64,000 nucleotides of DNA, from positions 310,001 through 374,000 of the forward strand of contig DASUNM010000024.1 in the NCBI GenBank assembly GCA_036277115.1, in the 5' to 3' direction. Under the pieces are notes generated by a model that saw only the letters and a list, made by a program, of their open reading frames with translations, was not told the DNA's origin and did no database searches. A program made the translations under genes and the position numbers. Shown here one piece after another: positions 55,201 through 63,560 of the stretch (position 1 is its first letter; the number at the start of each line of letters is the position of its first letter). This DNA comes from Pyrinomonadaceae bacterium (GTDB lineage: Bacteria > Acidobacteriota > Blastocatellia > Pyrinomonadales > Pyrinomonadaceae).

Positions 55201-56714
55201 AACAAGGCGCGCACGTTGTCGGCCCGGAAGACGTACTCGTTATTGACGGTGAAGGGAAGAAACATTTCGAATGCTTCTTTCGCTTCGCGAGTCTGCTCTT
55301 CGACGCGATCGACAGTCTGCTGCATCCGGTTGATCACGCCTTCATAGCGGCCGCCGCCCCAACGCGGACGCGCGCGGTCGAGCAGCTCGGAGGCTTTCTT
55401 TGCGGCCTTATTCATGCGCGGAATCGACGCCGATTCAAAACGCTCAGGCGTGACCGGAAACGGCTCGAAACGCGCGGAAATCTCGCGAAACAGGCGCAAG
55501 CCGGTGTCTTTCTTCAACTCTTCCTGACGGCGATACAAACCAACCAGGCCGATGATCCGGTCCATCGTGTTGGGATTCGAATCGCCGGTCGCGGCCTGAT
55601 AAACGAGCTTGGGTTGTTCGACGCATGCCTGAGCTGAGACTGCAAGCATCACCGCCGCCACTTGATCGACCGGGGTGATGTCGAGAATCAATTTCTTGTT
55701 CGCCGGCAGCTGTCGTTGTCCTTTAAACGTGAGAAAGACGATTGGCGCCGTGGTCGTGAAGCCCTCGTTCCAACCGGGGAAGGGATAGTCTTTCGCGGAT
55801 TCGACGATGCTGGGCCGCACGACACTGCGAACCATTTCGGTTTCGGCGGCCACCAGCTGTTCACCAAGCGACTTTGTGTAAGTGTAAATGTTCGGCCAGC
55901 CCCAGAACTCCGCGCGCTGCATGCCCATTTCGGTCAGGCGAGTGCGGACCCAAACTTTGCGCTCGCGCGCAACCGCGAGCCCGAGCGCGTCCGGATCATC
56001 ACCGTCGCGCATCTCCTCGTTGAGGCGCTTGCGCGCCTGCTCGCGAAAGTACGCCGCCATCATTGCGTCCTTCGCTTCTTCACGCGCGCGTTCGGCCATC
56101 TTCGCACAGTCGCGAATCTCTTCCTGGACTGAAAATTCGACGCCGGTTAGTTCGTCGCGGCGCGGAAAATACCCCATCACTTCATCGTCTTCCCAAATCG
56201 AGCCCGAACGATTGCCGGCGACGAAACAGGTTGAGATGTGCACGAGGCATGGCCGCTTCATGCGTTTAGCGAAGGCGATGACGTTTTGCGTGCCGACCAC
56301 GTTCGTGCGCAGAGCACTCTCCAAAGTTGGATTGAACGTGACGTTGCCGGCCGAGTTGAGAACGACATCGACATTTTTGGCGATGCGTTCGGCTTCCTCT
56401 TCGGTGAACCCCAGGTTGTCTTCAGCGATATCGCCGCCCACGATCGCGACCTTGTCGCGAATGAATCCATCGAGCGCGGACCCGTATCGTTCGCGCAACG
56501 GATTGAACGGCGGCGCGCTGATAACGTTATTCCAAAAACGCGTTTCGGATTCCTCCTGCGACCGAGCGCGCACCGTCACGTAAACCTTCCCGATATTCGG
56601 AAAACGATGCAGCAGCATGCTGAGCGTCACTTTGCCGAGGAAGCCCGTGCCGCCGATCAGAAACAGGCTGCGGTCTCTGAAGATTTCGGTTGGCGAAAGT
56701 GTATTGGTGGTCAT
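52287..56714 (-). CDS. Multidomain ElbD-like enzyme: reductase, AMP-ligase, carrier, acyltransferase
   Basis: Protein of 1475 residues. Order: fatty acyl reductase-type NAD(P)-binding domain (about 15-390; LFLIGGTGFLGKVTLSML at the start, Tyr-x3-Lys as IYTYTKSLGEQL near 285); AMP-dependent ligase (about 560-1090; SLIFTSGTTGRPKGVMLSH near 720, phosphate loop, YGLTEASPV); acyl/peptidyl carrier domain with LGFDSLMF phosphopantetheine Ser near 1158; PlsC acyltransferase (about 1215-1440; NHQSHLDM HX4D near 1268, FPEGTRSV near 1345). From memory this combination matches Myxococcus ElbD of ether-lipid synthesis. It would activate, reduce and transfer fatty acyl chains. All signature motifs are intact. 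Confidence 0.92.
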   Translation of the reverse strand: MTTNTLSPTEIFRDRSLFLIGGTGFLGKVTLSMLLHRFPNIGKVYVTVRARSQEESETRFWNNVISAPPFNPLRERYGSALDGFIRDKVAIVGGDIAEDNLGFTEEEAERIAKNVDVVLNSAGNVTFNPTLESALRTNVVGTQNVIAFAKRMKRPCLVHISTCFVAGNRSGSIWEDDEVMGYFPRRDELTGVEFSVQEEIRDCAKMAERAREEAKDAMMAAYFREQARKRLNEEMRDGDDPDALGLAVARERKVWVRTRLTEMGMQRAEFWGWPNIYTYTKSLGEQLVAAETEMVRSVVRPSIVESAKDYPFPGWNEGFTTTAPIVFLTFKGQRQLPANKKLILDITPVDQVAAVMLAVSAQACVEQPKLVYQAATGDSNPNTMDRIIGLVGLYRRQEELKKDTGLRLFREISARFEPFPVTPERFESASIPRMNKAAKKASELLDRARPRWGGGRYEGVINRMQQTVDRVEEQTREAKEAFEMFLPFTVNNEYVFRADNVRALFNRISEDERQLLTWNPHEFDWYDYWLNQHLPGLKKWVLPTLEEDMRAQPKRIYTYRDLVELFETTTKRHATRVAMRIERDGRKEQYTYADLRELATRAAAFFASHGIKSADRVILFSHNAPEWGMSYFGVLKAGATCIPIDAESSTAEVVNFSGAGDAAAIVISAKLLEEHSDLRDKLTAAGLEVRVWTFEEVFELPTQEVEDERIALLPQRISPQSVASLIFTSGTTGRPKGVMLSHRNLTSMVSMLASVFDMDTSDGVLSVLPLHHTFEFSTGFLTPLSRGAQITYLDELNSESLAKAIKNGHVTGMVGVPALWELLHRRIKTRLHERSKLVGDTADLLMKFNAWLRDNTPLNFGQLLFYPIHEGMGGRVRYFISGGSALSEKVQRDFQGLGFTILEGYGLTEASPVLTVTRPDNRMLSGTVGRPLPGVQIDIKNPDASGVGEVIARGPNVMLGYFGNEEATRETLVDRWLFTGDLGRLDDDGNLYLVGRSKDIIVDTNGKNVYPDEVEEVYQDSPYVKELSVFGLPDGIGEKVACIVVADKEYDIALSDAELRLKIEEHFREVSARLPYYKRVKVLHFSDEELPRTATRKVKRREVLNIVQQMEAGRSGEVGLEREEVSGDAAWLAEIVASVSNRSVQEITMNTRLADLGFDSLMFVELAAAVENAGGSLTAPERLNEVQDVRELLSVVDRVASATRREAPRLRLDAEKADEIHVPEAVRIAGNKIVEIAQRALYERILRVKYDGQTNIPYHTNFIVAANHQSHLDMGLVKMALADAGKDLVALAAADYFFDTKYKRAYMENFTNLVPMERSGSLRQSLRHARSFLDRGYNALIFPEGTRSVTGTMTDFKPVVGYLALAARVGILPIYLEGTYDAYPKGATILQKRDVAARIGRFISIEDLEEMTKGLPRAEAYRLIAERVRHEVVNLRDRTNTKFEPSAVHEQWKAERRAGKLRIEASDEEYTMVNA

Positions 56715-56730
56715 CGCTTTTCGGAGTCCG

Positions 56731-57240
56731 TTAGCAACCGCCGCGAAGTTCGCAGCTACGCCTGGCGCCGTAGTACTTCAACAAATCAATTGCCGGCGCG
56801 TGGTTCGCTTGCATGGCGACGTCGAGCGGCGTACCCACGTCTGAAACCGCGTTTACGTCCGCGCCGCGCAGAACCAGTTCTTTGATAACCGGGTTGCTGC
56901 CTGCAAAAGCCGCTTCAGTGAGCGCCGTCCGTCCGCCGCGTTCGCGCGCGTTTATGTCCGCGCCCTGATCGAGCAGATATTGCACGACACTCAGCCGCCC
57001 TTCTCCAGCCGCAAGAAACAGCGGCGAACAGCAGCCCGCGCGCGAGTTCACGCTCACGCCGGCCATTTGCAGCATACGCATGCGTTGCAGGTCGCCGTCG
57101 GCGGCCGCGCGCGCGAAGTTGGTCTGCCGTCGCACGCGTGCGCTGGGCACAAAGTTCAGGACTGCAAAAGACAGCAGCAGCGTGCCGGCAAACGCGATAA
57201 CCTTTGGAAGAAACGCTTTTATTGTGACTGGAATTATCAC
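56731..57240 (-). CDS. Membrane-anchored ankyrin-repeat protein
   Basis: Protein of 169 residues. I choose the GTG at 57240: GGAG sits 7 nt upstream and the codon is 4 nt after the stop of the LarA-like gene, so the genes are translationally coupled (a TTG at 57267 would overlap that gene by 23 bases). One transmembrane segment at about 10-30 is followed by at least four ankyrin repeats: DGDLQRMRMLQMAGVSVNSR, GRLSVVQYLLDQGADINARE, GGRTALTEAAFAGSNPVIKE and DVNAVSDVGTPLDVAMQANH. Probably a binding adaptor at the inner membrane for this lipid cluster. Confidence 0.85.
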   Translation of the reverse strand: MIIPVTIKAFLPKVIAFAGTLLLSFAVLNFVPSARVRRQTNFARAAADGDLQRMRMLQMAGVSVNSRAGCCSPLFLAAGEGRLSVVQYLLDQGADINARERGGRTALTEAAFAGSNPVIKELVLRGADVNAVSDVGTPLDVAMQANHAPAIDLLKYYGARRSCELRGGC

Positions 57241-57244
57241 TTCC

Positions 57245-58843
57245 TTACTCCATGTCGGCGATGCCAATCATCGGTTGATGCAGCATCGTAATTTCTGCTG
57301 AGTTACCCATGTAATTTCGCGCCATCGCGATCGCTTCGGTCAGGTTGTCGGCGCGGTCCCAGCCGAGCATCGCGGGCACGTGTGCGTTTTCCGCGCCGGC
57401 CGCGATTACCTTGCCGACGTGCTGCCGCCCGTTTTCGCCCCAATACCACATGAAAAACGGGTGCGCGCCGTGATAGGCGTTGCCACGGCGATACATCTCG
57501 ACGTAGCTCGGATTGTTCGCGAACTCGCGCTCGTATTTTTCGCGCAGATAGAAAGCATCGCGCGACTCCGGCAACAGCCGGTTAAAGAACTCGATATAGC
57601 TGGGATGATGGTTGTGATCGAACTGGTCGTAACACGGGTGATGAACGATCATCACTCCGCCCTTCTTCAGCAAAGGCTTGTTGCGATAGAAATTGAAGTG
57701 GTAACCGAGCGCCATGACCTGCACGAGCAGCGGATTCAGAATCGAATAAACGTTGTAAGGCGAAATGTCAGGAATGCCGGTGATCAGAATGTCGCACTGC
57801 CCGCGCACCGGAATGGCGTACTGCTGAAATCCCTTCTCAACGATCTTCTCGTGCACCGGTTCCGTCTTACCGGCATAACACGCGGTCATCTCGTATTGGG
57901 CCGGCCGAGAGTGCAGCAGCTTGCGACGCGCGGGCCGCGGCATTTTGCTCATCGTGTAGCGCATGGCTTCGAACTTCATGCGATCGAAGGCGGTGAAGTC
58001 GTCTTCGTTCTTCAGGAGAAAGTCCATGTCACTGCCGTACATGCGATTGTTGATGGCCGTTTCGATGTGAAAGACGTTCATCTCGTTATCAACAATCTTT
58101 CCCAGCCGGTTGCATTTGTTCGCCAGCTCTGACCGCGCCGGATCCATGTAGCTGTCCGACTCGCGAATTGTCTGCGGATCATGGTGCGCGCGTAGTGATT
58201 CGTAATCGCACAGGCCAACGGCCACGGACTTGTGGCCGCCGTCCATCGGCACAAAGTTGATATTGCAGTAAATCAGCAGATCGCTTTCCGCCGCGCGCCG
58301 GTTCAGCACCAGCGGTTCTTTGTGTCGCGTCTCGCCGATCTTGATCAAACCTTCTTTCCACTCAGCGTCGTGGTTGTAATAGCGATCCGGGTAGTACGCA
58401 TCAAAGATCCTTTGCCCGACCATGCGCTTCATTTCCCACGCAGTCATTTTCCGATGCAGGGAATTGGCGATGATGATGTGCACGTCATCCACGGCGTTGG
58501 CGCCGAGGAGATCGAGCACAACTTCGAGCATGGTCTGGCGAATATCCGGCGTAGCCATCGGCGGCAGCGGCAAGCTGATGTCGTCAATGGCGATCGTTAC
58601 TTTCATGCCGGGCTCAAGTTGCGCGTAGAGAGGATCGCAACCCAGCGGATGATTCAGCGCATAGCGAATCGCTGCCTCGCGATTAGGCAAACCCTTGAGC
58701 GGCGGATTCGGATAAAGCACGCGCGTGCCGACGGGAATGTCTTCGAGGATAAAGTCCTCACCCGACGGCATGATGCGCGGCGCGCTGTCGCTATCGATGT
58801 AAACGATCGATTCGTGGGTTTTCTTTCTTAGTTGAAGGGCCAT
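57245..58843 (-). CDS. LarA-like (DUF2088) protein
   Basis: Protein of 532 residues. N-terminal part resembles the LarA/DUF2088 domain: [40 protein letters not shown] (family SxHRxMT signature variant), HKEPLVLN, and [19 protein letters not shown]. The C-terminal part (about 300-532) has [18 protein letters not shown] and [20 protein letters not shown], beyond usual LarA. LarA-family enzymes use a nickel-pincer cofactor to move hydride on hydroxy acids; the D-T-R-P box here reads D-D-I-S, so the reaction may differ. Its place in a lipid cluster suggests a hydroxylated lipid or acid substrate. Confidence 0.8.
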   Translation of the reverse strand: MALQLRKKTHESIVYIDSDSAPRIMPSGEDFILEDIPVGTRVLYPNPPLKGLPNREAAIRYALNHPLGCDPLYAQLEPGMKVTIAIDDISLPLPPMATPDIRQTMLEVVLDLLGANAVDDVHIIIANSLHRKMTAWEMKRMVGQRIFDAYYPDRYYNHDAEWKEGLIKIGETRHKEPLVLNRRAAESDLLIYCNINFVPMDGGHKSVAVGLCDYESLRAHHDPQTIRESDSYMDPARSELANKCNRLGKIVDNEMNVFHIETAINNRMYGSDMDFLLKNEDDFTAFDRMKFEAMRYTMSKMPRPARRKLLHSRPAQYEMTACYAGKTEPVHEKIVEKGFQQYAIPVRGQCDILITGIPDISPYNVYSILNPLLVQVMALGYHFNFYRNKPLLKKGGVMIVHHPCYDQFDHNHHPSYIEFFNRLLPESRDAFYLREKYEREFANNPSYVEMYRRGNAYHGAHPFFMWYWGENGRQHVGKVIAAGAENAHVPAMLGWDRADNLTEAIAMARNYMGNSAEITMLHQPMIGIADME

Positions 58844-58850
58844 GGAATTA

Positions 58851-58920
58851 GTCAGTTGTCAGTTGTCAGTCGTCAGTGGCTTGTCGGTACTCAGTTGCTT
58901 TTTACCAACTGACCACTGAC
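58851..58920. repeat. Heptamer repeats (GTCAGTT then AACTGAC)
   Basis: GTCAGTT at 58851 and 58858, GTCAGTC at 58865, GTCAGTG at 58872; inverted AACTGAC at 58907 and CACTGAC at 58914. The run fills the gap upstream of the LarA-like gene. Confidence 0.8.
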
Positions 58921-58931
58921 CGGACCACGGA

Positions 58932-59594
58932 CTATTTCAAATTCAATATCGGCCAATCGTGGTGCAGGGCCGTTTGTCGTAAACGCAAATCCGGGTTGAC
59001 TGCTGCGGGGTGACCAACTATCGAAAGCATCGGCAGGTCGCTCATGCTGTCTGAGTACGCGAACGATTCGCTCAGGTTAATTCCTTCCCGTTCGGCGTAC
59101 GTGCGAATCCATGAAGCCTTGGTCGCGGACGCGAGAACCGGCGGTAGCAATCGTCCCGTCGCGATTCCTTTTACGAACTCCAGGCGATTCGAAACGTAAT
59201 CGTCGATGCCGAGATACTCCATCAGCGGCTTAACGGAAACATCGAGCGCGCCGGTGACGACGACTTGACGATGCCCCAGGCTGCGCGACTTTTCGATCAA
59301 TTCGAAAGCGCCGGGAAAGACTGCCGGCTTGAGCACCTTCTCGAACAACTCTTCGGAGAAGTAACGCATGCGGTCCTCTGACTCGCCTTTGTAGCGTTTG
59401 AAGAACAGGTCGTTAAAGACTTTTCGGCTATACTGGTCGCTCACGGCGAACAAGGGGACACTCAGAAGGGTCGCGGCACTCTTCTTGAAGCTGCGGAACA
59501 GATCGGGTTGGTTACGCGCATAGAACCCGAGCGTATGGACCAGGTTCGTACTGACGAGGGTCCCTTCGAGGTCGTAGAATGCCGCGGCCTTCAC
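58932..59594 (-). CDS. HAD-IB phosphatase-like protein with Asp-x-Glu motif
   Basis: Protein of 220 residues if started at the GTG at 59594, which places the family opening VKAAAFYDLEGTLVSTN near its N-terminus; upstream TTG codons are possible. HAD subfamily IB (SerB-like): motif I is DLEGT, where most members have DxDGT; motif II VVTGALDVSVKPLM; Lys region NRLEFVKGIATGRLL; motif III YSDSMSDLPMLSIVGHPAAV. Such enzymes dephosphorylate small molecules or lipids. In ether-lipid clusters a phosphatase would make the free alcohol. Its start region is adjacent to the divergent TatT-like gene. Confidence 0.82.
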   Translation of the reverse strand: MKAAAFYDLEGTLVSTNLVHTLGFYARNQPDLFRSFKKSAATLLSVPLFAVSDQYSRKVFNDLFFKRYKGESEDRMRYFSEELFEKVLKPAVFPGAFELIEKSRSLGHRQVVVTGALDVSVKPLMEYLGIDDYVSNRLEFVKGIATGRLLPPVLASATKASWIRTYAEREGINLSESFAYSDSMSDLPMLSIVGHPAAVNPDLRLRQTALHHDWPILNLK

Positions 59595-59676
59595 TGGTTT
59601 ACCGTTGTGTTCGGATTGCTTCAGGGCAGCCAATATACATGAGACCGTCAGAATTGGAAAGCGCGAAAGACACTGT

Positions 59677-60507
59677 ATGGCAACACTAGACAATAGCACC
59701 ATTTGCGACCTCTCTAAACGCGACATTCTTTCAAAACTGGCCGTTTTGGGGGCAAGTTTGGTATTCGCAGCTGGCCTGTCAGCCTGTAGCAAATCCGCGG
59801 AACAGGCCGTTTCGGCACCCTCCAGTGGCCGCTCGCCGGCCGAAACCATCACTCAGGCCGACGAACTCTACGCTCAGCGGGCCGACGTTATGAAAGTCCG
59901 CCAGGGGCTGATCGCTTTACGCCAGGCGACGGCCGAGCATGCCACGAACTATGAATTGGCCTGGAGGGTGGCTCAGTACAACTATTACCTCGGCAGTCAC
60001 ACAACCGACGAGACCGAACAGGAGAAGGCTTTTCACGACGGTACGGAAGCGGGAAAGCTGGCGGTCAAGCTGAACAATGACCGGCCTGAAGGTCACTTTT
60101 GGCTCGGCGCAAACTACGGTGGTAATGCGGAAATTAGCACGCTCGCCGGGCTTGCCGAGATCGAGGACATCAAGCGGGAGATGGAGGCGGTGCTGAAGAT
60201 TGATGAAAGCTTCCAATCCGGCAGTGCCTACATGGCTCTGGGCCAGGTCTACCTAAAAGCCCCGCGCATTCTGGGTGGCGATGTCAGTAAAGCGATCGAG
60301 TACCTTGAGAAGGGACTGAAGTTCGGTCCGAACAATGCGCTCTTGCGGCTGCGGCTGGCGGAAGCATATGCAGAAGCCAAGCGCATACCAGATGCACAAC
60401 GGGAACTGAAAACTTTGTTCGAGAGCCAACCTTCGCCGGGGTTCGAGCCGGAGCATAGCGATGCGGTGAGAGAAGGTCGGGAGCTCGAGGCGAAATTGAA
60501 ATCGTAA
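59677..60507 (+). CDS. TatT-like TPR lipoprotein (TRAP transporter accessory)
   Basis: Protein of 276 residues with a lipoprotein signal (LSKLAVLGASLVFAAGLSAC; Cys38 or so). TPR-type helices follow: LRQATAEHATNYELAWRVAQ, YMALGQVYLKAPRILGGDVS and LRLRLAEAYAEAKRIPDAQR. Similar proteins (TatT, T component) associate with TRAP transporters of unknown cargo in the periplasm. GAAAG lies about 7 nt upstream. The stop (TAA) abuts the stop of the convergent UPF0182 gene with no gap. Confidence 0.85.
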   Translation: MATLDNSTICDLSKRDILSKLAVLGASLVFAAGLSACSKSAEQAVSAPSSGRSPAETITQADELYAQRADVMKVRQGLIALRQATAEHATNYELAWRVAQYNYYLGSHTTDETEQEKAFHDGTEAGKLAVKLNNDRPEGHFWLGANYGGNAEISTLAGLAEIEDIKREMEAVLKIDESFQSGSAYMALGQVYLKAPRILGGDVSKAIEYLEKGLKFGPNNALLRLRLAEAYAEAKRIPDAQRELKTLFESQPSPGFEPEHSDAVREGRELEAKLKS

Positions 60508-63378
60508 TTATGGCTTGCCGGACGCGCGTTTCAGTTCTTCCAGGGTGCGTTTGTGTTCTTCCAGTTTCTTCCCGGCCTCAGCATACCTTCCGGCTGCCAT
60601 CAGTTTCTGATAATCCTCAAACTCTTGAACCGCGCGGTTAATTAACTGCTGCGTGGTGCCGGTCGTGGTGGGTGCGGCTGGTGTAGGGGCCGGCTTCGCT
60701 TGATCGCCAGTGGCGGGCTTCTGCTCTGCCGGCTTCGGTTCCGCTGTTTGTTTTCCTGCGTCGCCAAACAGATTAGCCATGGCTTCGTCAAACGATTGGC
60801 CAAACGCCAACCGCTCCTGAGTGGCCAGGACAACCAGGCGCAATTCAGGCATCGGACTATTTACTGCCTGAAGGTAGATTGGCTCGACGTAGAGAAGCGA
60901 TTTGCCAATGGGAATCACCAGCAGATGGCCGCGCAGGACGCGGGAACCTTGCTGGTTCCAAAGTGAAAATTGCGCGGAGAGTTGGGCATCCTGATCGATA
61001 CGCGCTTCGATTTGCAGCGGCCCGTCGATCAGGCGTGACTTGGGAAAATTGTAGGCCAGTAGCTTCCCATAGTTCTCGCCGTCAGAGCGTCCGGCCATCC
61101 AGCCAATCATGTTGTTTCGGTTGGCCGGCGTGAACGGGAGAATCAATGCGAACTCCGCTTGCTTGTCTTCACCAGGTAACTGCATCAGCACGAAATAGGG
61201 ATCGATCGGGTGATTCTGTTTCTTGTTCTGCTGATCGACGGTCGCCTGCTGGGCGATGCTCCAGGCGTCCTCTTGTTGGAAGAAGACACGTCCGTTTTGC
61301 ACGTGATAAAGGCCGTATACGTCGCCTTGCGCGCGCAGGAGCGTTTCGGGATAACGAATGTGGGCGCGCAGATCCGCGGGCATCTGGTTAGCATCGCGGA
61401 ACAGGCTGGGAAACGTCGCCCGGTACGCAGCAATCAACGGATCCTCGGGATCGAAGACGTAGAAGTTAGTCGTGCCGTTATAAGCGTCAATCACGACCTT
61501 CACGCTGTTACGAATGTAATTGACCCGGTTGCTTTCAATTTGATGGTGACGCGAATACGGGTAATTGGCCGTTTCGGTGTAAGCGTCGACGACCCAGAAT
61601 AACCGCCCATCCTCACTGATTACGGTATAAGGATCGCGGTCATAGATTAGAAATGGCGCCAGGCCGTTGACGATTTCGCGAATGTTCCGATTGATCAACA
61701 GCCGGCTCTCGGGAGTTACGTCGTCAGAGAAAGGCAGCTTCGTCATATCACCGACGGCCCACGCCAGTAACAACCGCCTCAGTCCGCTGCCGAGTTGGAT
61801 TCCGCCGGTCCCTTCGTAGCTGGTGAAGGCAGCCTCAGTCTCGCTTTGCGGAAAATCGAACTCCTTCTGCTTGGTCTTGACGTAAACGGGCGTGTTCGTT
61901 TCCTGCCCAAAATAGATTTGCGGCCGCGTGAGTTTGATATCGGCTTTCGCCTCGATTGGCATGTTCGAGAGCAGAAAACGCGGACGACCCTCGGGCGTGA
62001 ACTCGTTGGCGGTATTCATCGTCACGCCATAGCCGTGCGTATAAATCAGGCGTTGATTCACCCAGTTCTTCGACGTTTCCGGCAATCGCTCGACGTTCAG
62101 CTCACGCGCGGCCACCATGACCTGCCTGGTTCGCCCGCCGGTTTGATAGCGATCGACATCAACGTCGGGAAAGTCGTAGTAGATGCGAATCGCCTGCATC
62201 TGCTTGAGCGTGTCCTGGAGCGCGCGCCAATCCCACAGGCGAATGTTCTCCAGGGTCTCCCGATTGTCCTGAAGCGCAAACGACTCAACGGTTGTTTCTG
62301 CCTCGAAGTTTCGCAGCTCGATTTTGTCGAGACCGAAGGCGCGGCGGGTCCACGCAATGTTGTGCTCGATGTACGGCGACTCTCGGCCTAGTTCATTTGG
62401 CTTAACGACAAAGTTTTGGACATAAGCCGGAATGAAGACGACGGCGACGAGGTAGACCGCGACGGGCAGCGCTATCCCGGCAACCAGCACGCGTACCTTG
62501 CGCAGCGTGAAAGCGTTAACCACGGCGACCAGCGCCGCGATTACCAGCCCGATGGCGACCAGGCGCAGGCCCGGCAGCACGTGGTTCGCTTCCGTGTAGC
62601 TGACGCCGGAAAAAATCTGATGGTCCTGCCAAAGATAAGGAAATCGCGACAGCAGAGTCTTCCACGCCAGGATTAGTAAAATCGCGCCCGCGACCACCGA
62701 GATGATTGTGATCGCGCGTTTGCGGACCGGCCCGCTCTTGCTGTTAGCGAGCGTCGTCTCCTGCGTCCCTGCGAGTAACGCGTAGGCAATTACGGCGATA
62801 AGGATAATTACCGCGAGGTACAGCAGCCACGAGCTAACCGCGTCATAAATTGGCAGCGTGAAGAGGTAGAAGCTGACCGGCCGGTTGAAAATCGGATCGG
62901 GGAGTGGCGTCTGCGGCGCGTGAAGGTACAACGCAAAGTCGCGCCACGCGGCGCGCATTCCCAGCCCGAACATCAAACCGGCAACAATTGAGACTACCCA
63001 CGCCAGGGGACGTATGAATCGTCCCGGCGAAATCTGCACGGGCTGCTGATTAATCAGAACAGTGCGCGGTCCGATGGTGAAAGCCCCAAACGCTCTTTCA
63101 ATCAGCCAAAAACCGGCGCGCAAAATGATGGTGGTCAGCACCAGGAAGATCAGAAACAACTCGAGCTTCAGTTTGAAGATGTACCAATAAACGTCCGAGT
63201 AACCGAGGGAGCCAAACCACAGCGCCGACACGTAGATGGAAAGCGCGCGGGAGCCGATGAACAACAGCACGAGAACGGCAAGCAAAATCCAGGGCCACCA
63301 GCGCCGTTTTCGTCGCGGTTGGTCGGGCGTGACGTCGATGATGTCATCGTCGTCGTCGAACTCTATGGGCGTGCTCAA
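60508..63378 (-). CDS. UPF0182 family membrane protein
   Basis: Protein of 956 residues. An acidic start (MSTPIEFDDDDDIIDV) precedes seven hydrophobic segments in the first ~330 residues (for example WPWILLAVLVLLFIGSRAL). A large extracytoplasmic domain follows (ESPYIEHNIAWTRRAFGLDK, YGVTMNTANEFTPEGRPRF, YPYSRHHQIESNRVNYIRNS, VIPIGKSLLYVEPIYLQA). The C-terminus has a Pro/Ala/Thr-rich linker and a short helix bundle (FEDYQKLMAAGRYAEAGKKL). The family is widespread and has no assigned function. The gene is complete. Confidence 0.95.
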   Translation of the reverse strand: MSTPIEFDDDDDIIDVTPDQPRRKRRWWPWILLAVLVLLFIGSRALSIYVSALWFGSLGYSDVYWYIFKLKLELFLIFLVLTTIILRAGFWLIERAFGAFTIGPRTVLINQQPVQISPGRFIRPLAWVVSIVAGLMFGLGMRAAWRDFALYLHAPQTPLPDPIFNRPVSFYLFTLPIYDAVSSWLLYLAVIILIAVIAYALLAGTQETTLANSKSGPVRKRAITIISVVAGAILLILAWKTLLSRFPYLWQDHQIFSGVSYTEANHVLPGLRLVAIGLVIAALVAVVNAFTLRKVRVLVAGIALPVAVYLVAVVFIPAYVQNFVVKPNELGRESPYIEHNIAWTRRAFGLDKIELRNFEAETTVESFALQDNRETLENIRLWDWRALQDTLKQMQAIRIYYDFPDVDVDRYQTGGRTRQVMVAARELNVERLPETSKNWVNQRLIYTHGYGVTMNTANEFTPEGRPRFLLSNMPIEAKADIKLTRPQIYFGQETNTPVYVKTKQKEFDFPQSETEAAFTSYEGTGGIQLGSGLRRLLLAWAVGDMTKLPFSDDVTPESRLLINRNIREIVNGLAPFLIYDRDPYTVISEDGRLFWVVDAYTETANYPYSRHHQIESNRVNYIRNSVKVVIDAYNGTTNFYVFDPEDPLIAAYRATFPSLFRDANQMPADLRAHIRYPETLLRAQGDVYGLYHVQNGRVFFQQEDAWSIAQQATVDQQNKKQNHPIDPYFVLMQLPGEDKQAEFALILPFTPANRNNMIGWMAGRSDGENYGKLLAYNFPKSRLIDGPLQIEARIDQDAQLSAQFSLWNQQGSRVLRGHLLVIPIGKSLLYVEPIYLQAVNSPMPELRLVVLATQERLAFGQSFDEAMANLFGDAGKQTAEPKPAEQKPATGDQAKPAPTPAAPTTTGTTQQLINRAVQEFEDYQKLMAAGRYAEAGKKLEEHKRTLEELKRASGKP

Positions 63379-63560
63379 GTACGCCTAGCATACTCATATT
63401 CCGAGGTGCAGCAAACCCGGCCGGGCCCGTTGCCCGTCAAAAGCGAAACGATTCCTTCGCGCCGTCGTGTAATGTTCGAGGGAAGCGTGATTAAAGGTTA
63501 GCCTTGCCGAACGAGGCAATGCTAAACTTCCCGGCGAATTCAGGGTACTTGGGTTAACGG

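Noticed and set aside
57245..58843. Annotating the DUF2088 protein as a lactate racemase
   Set aside because: The family signature is altered and the gene context is lipid metabolism, so only a LarA-like label is justified.
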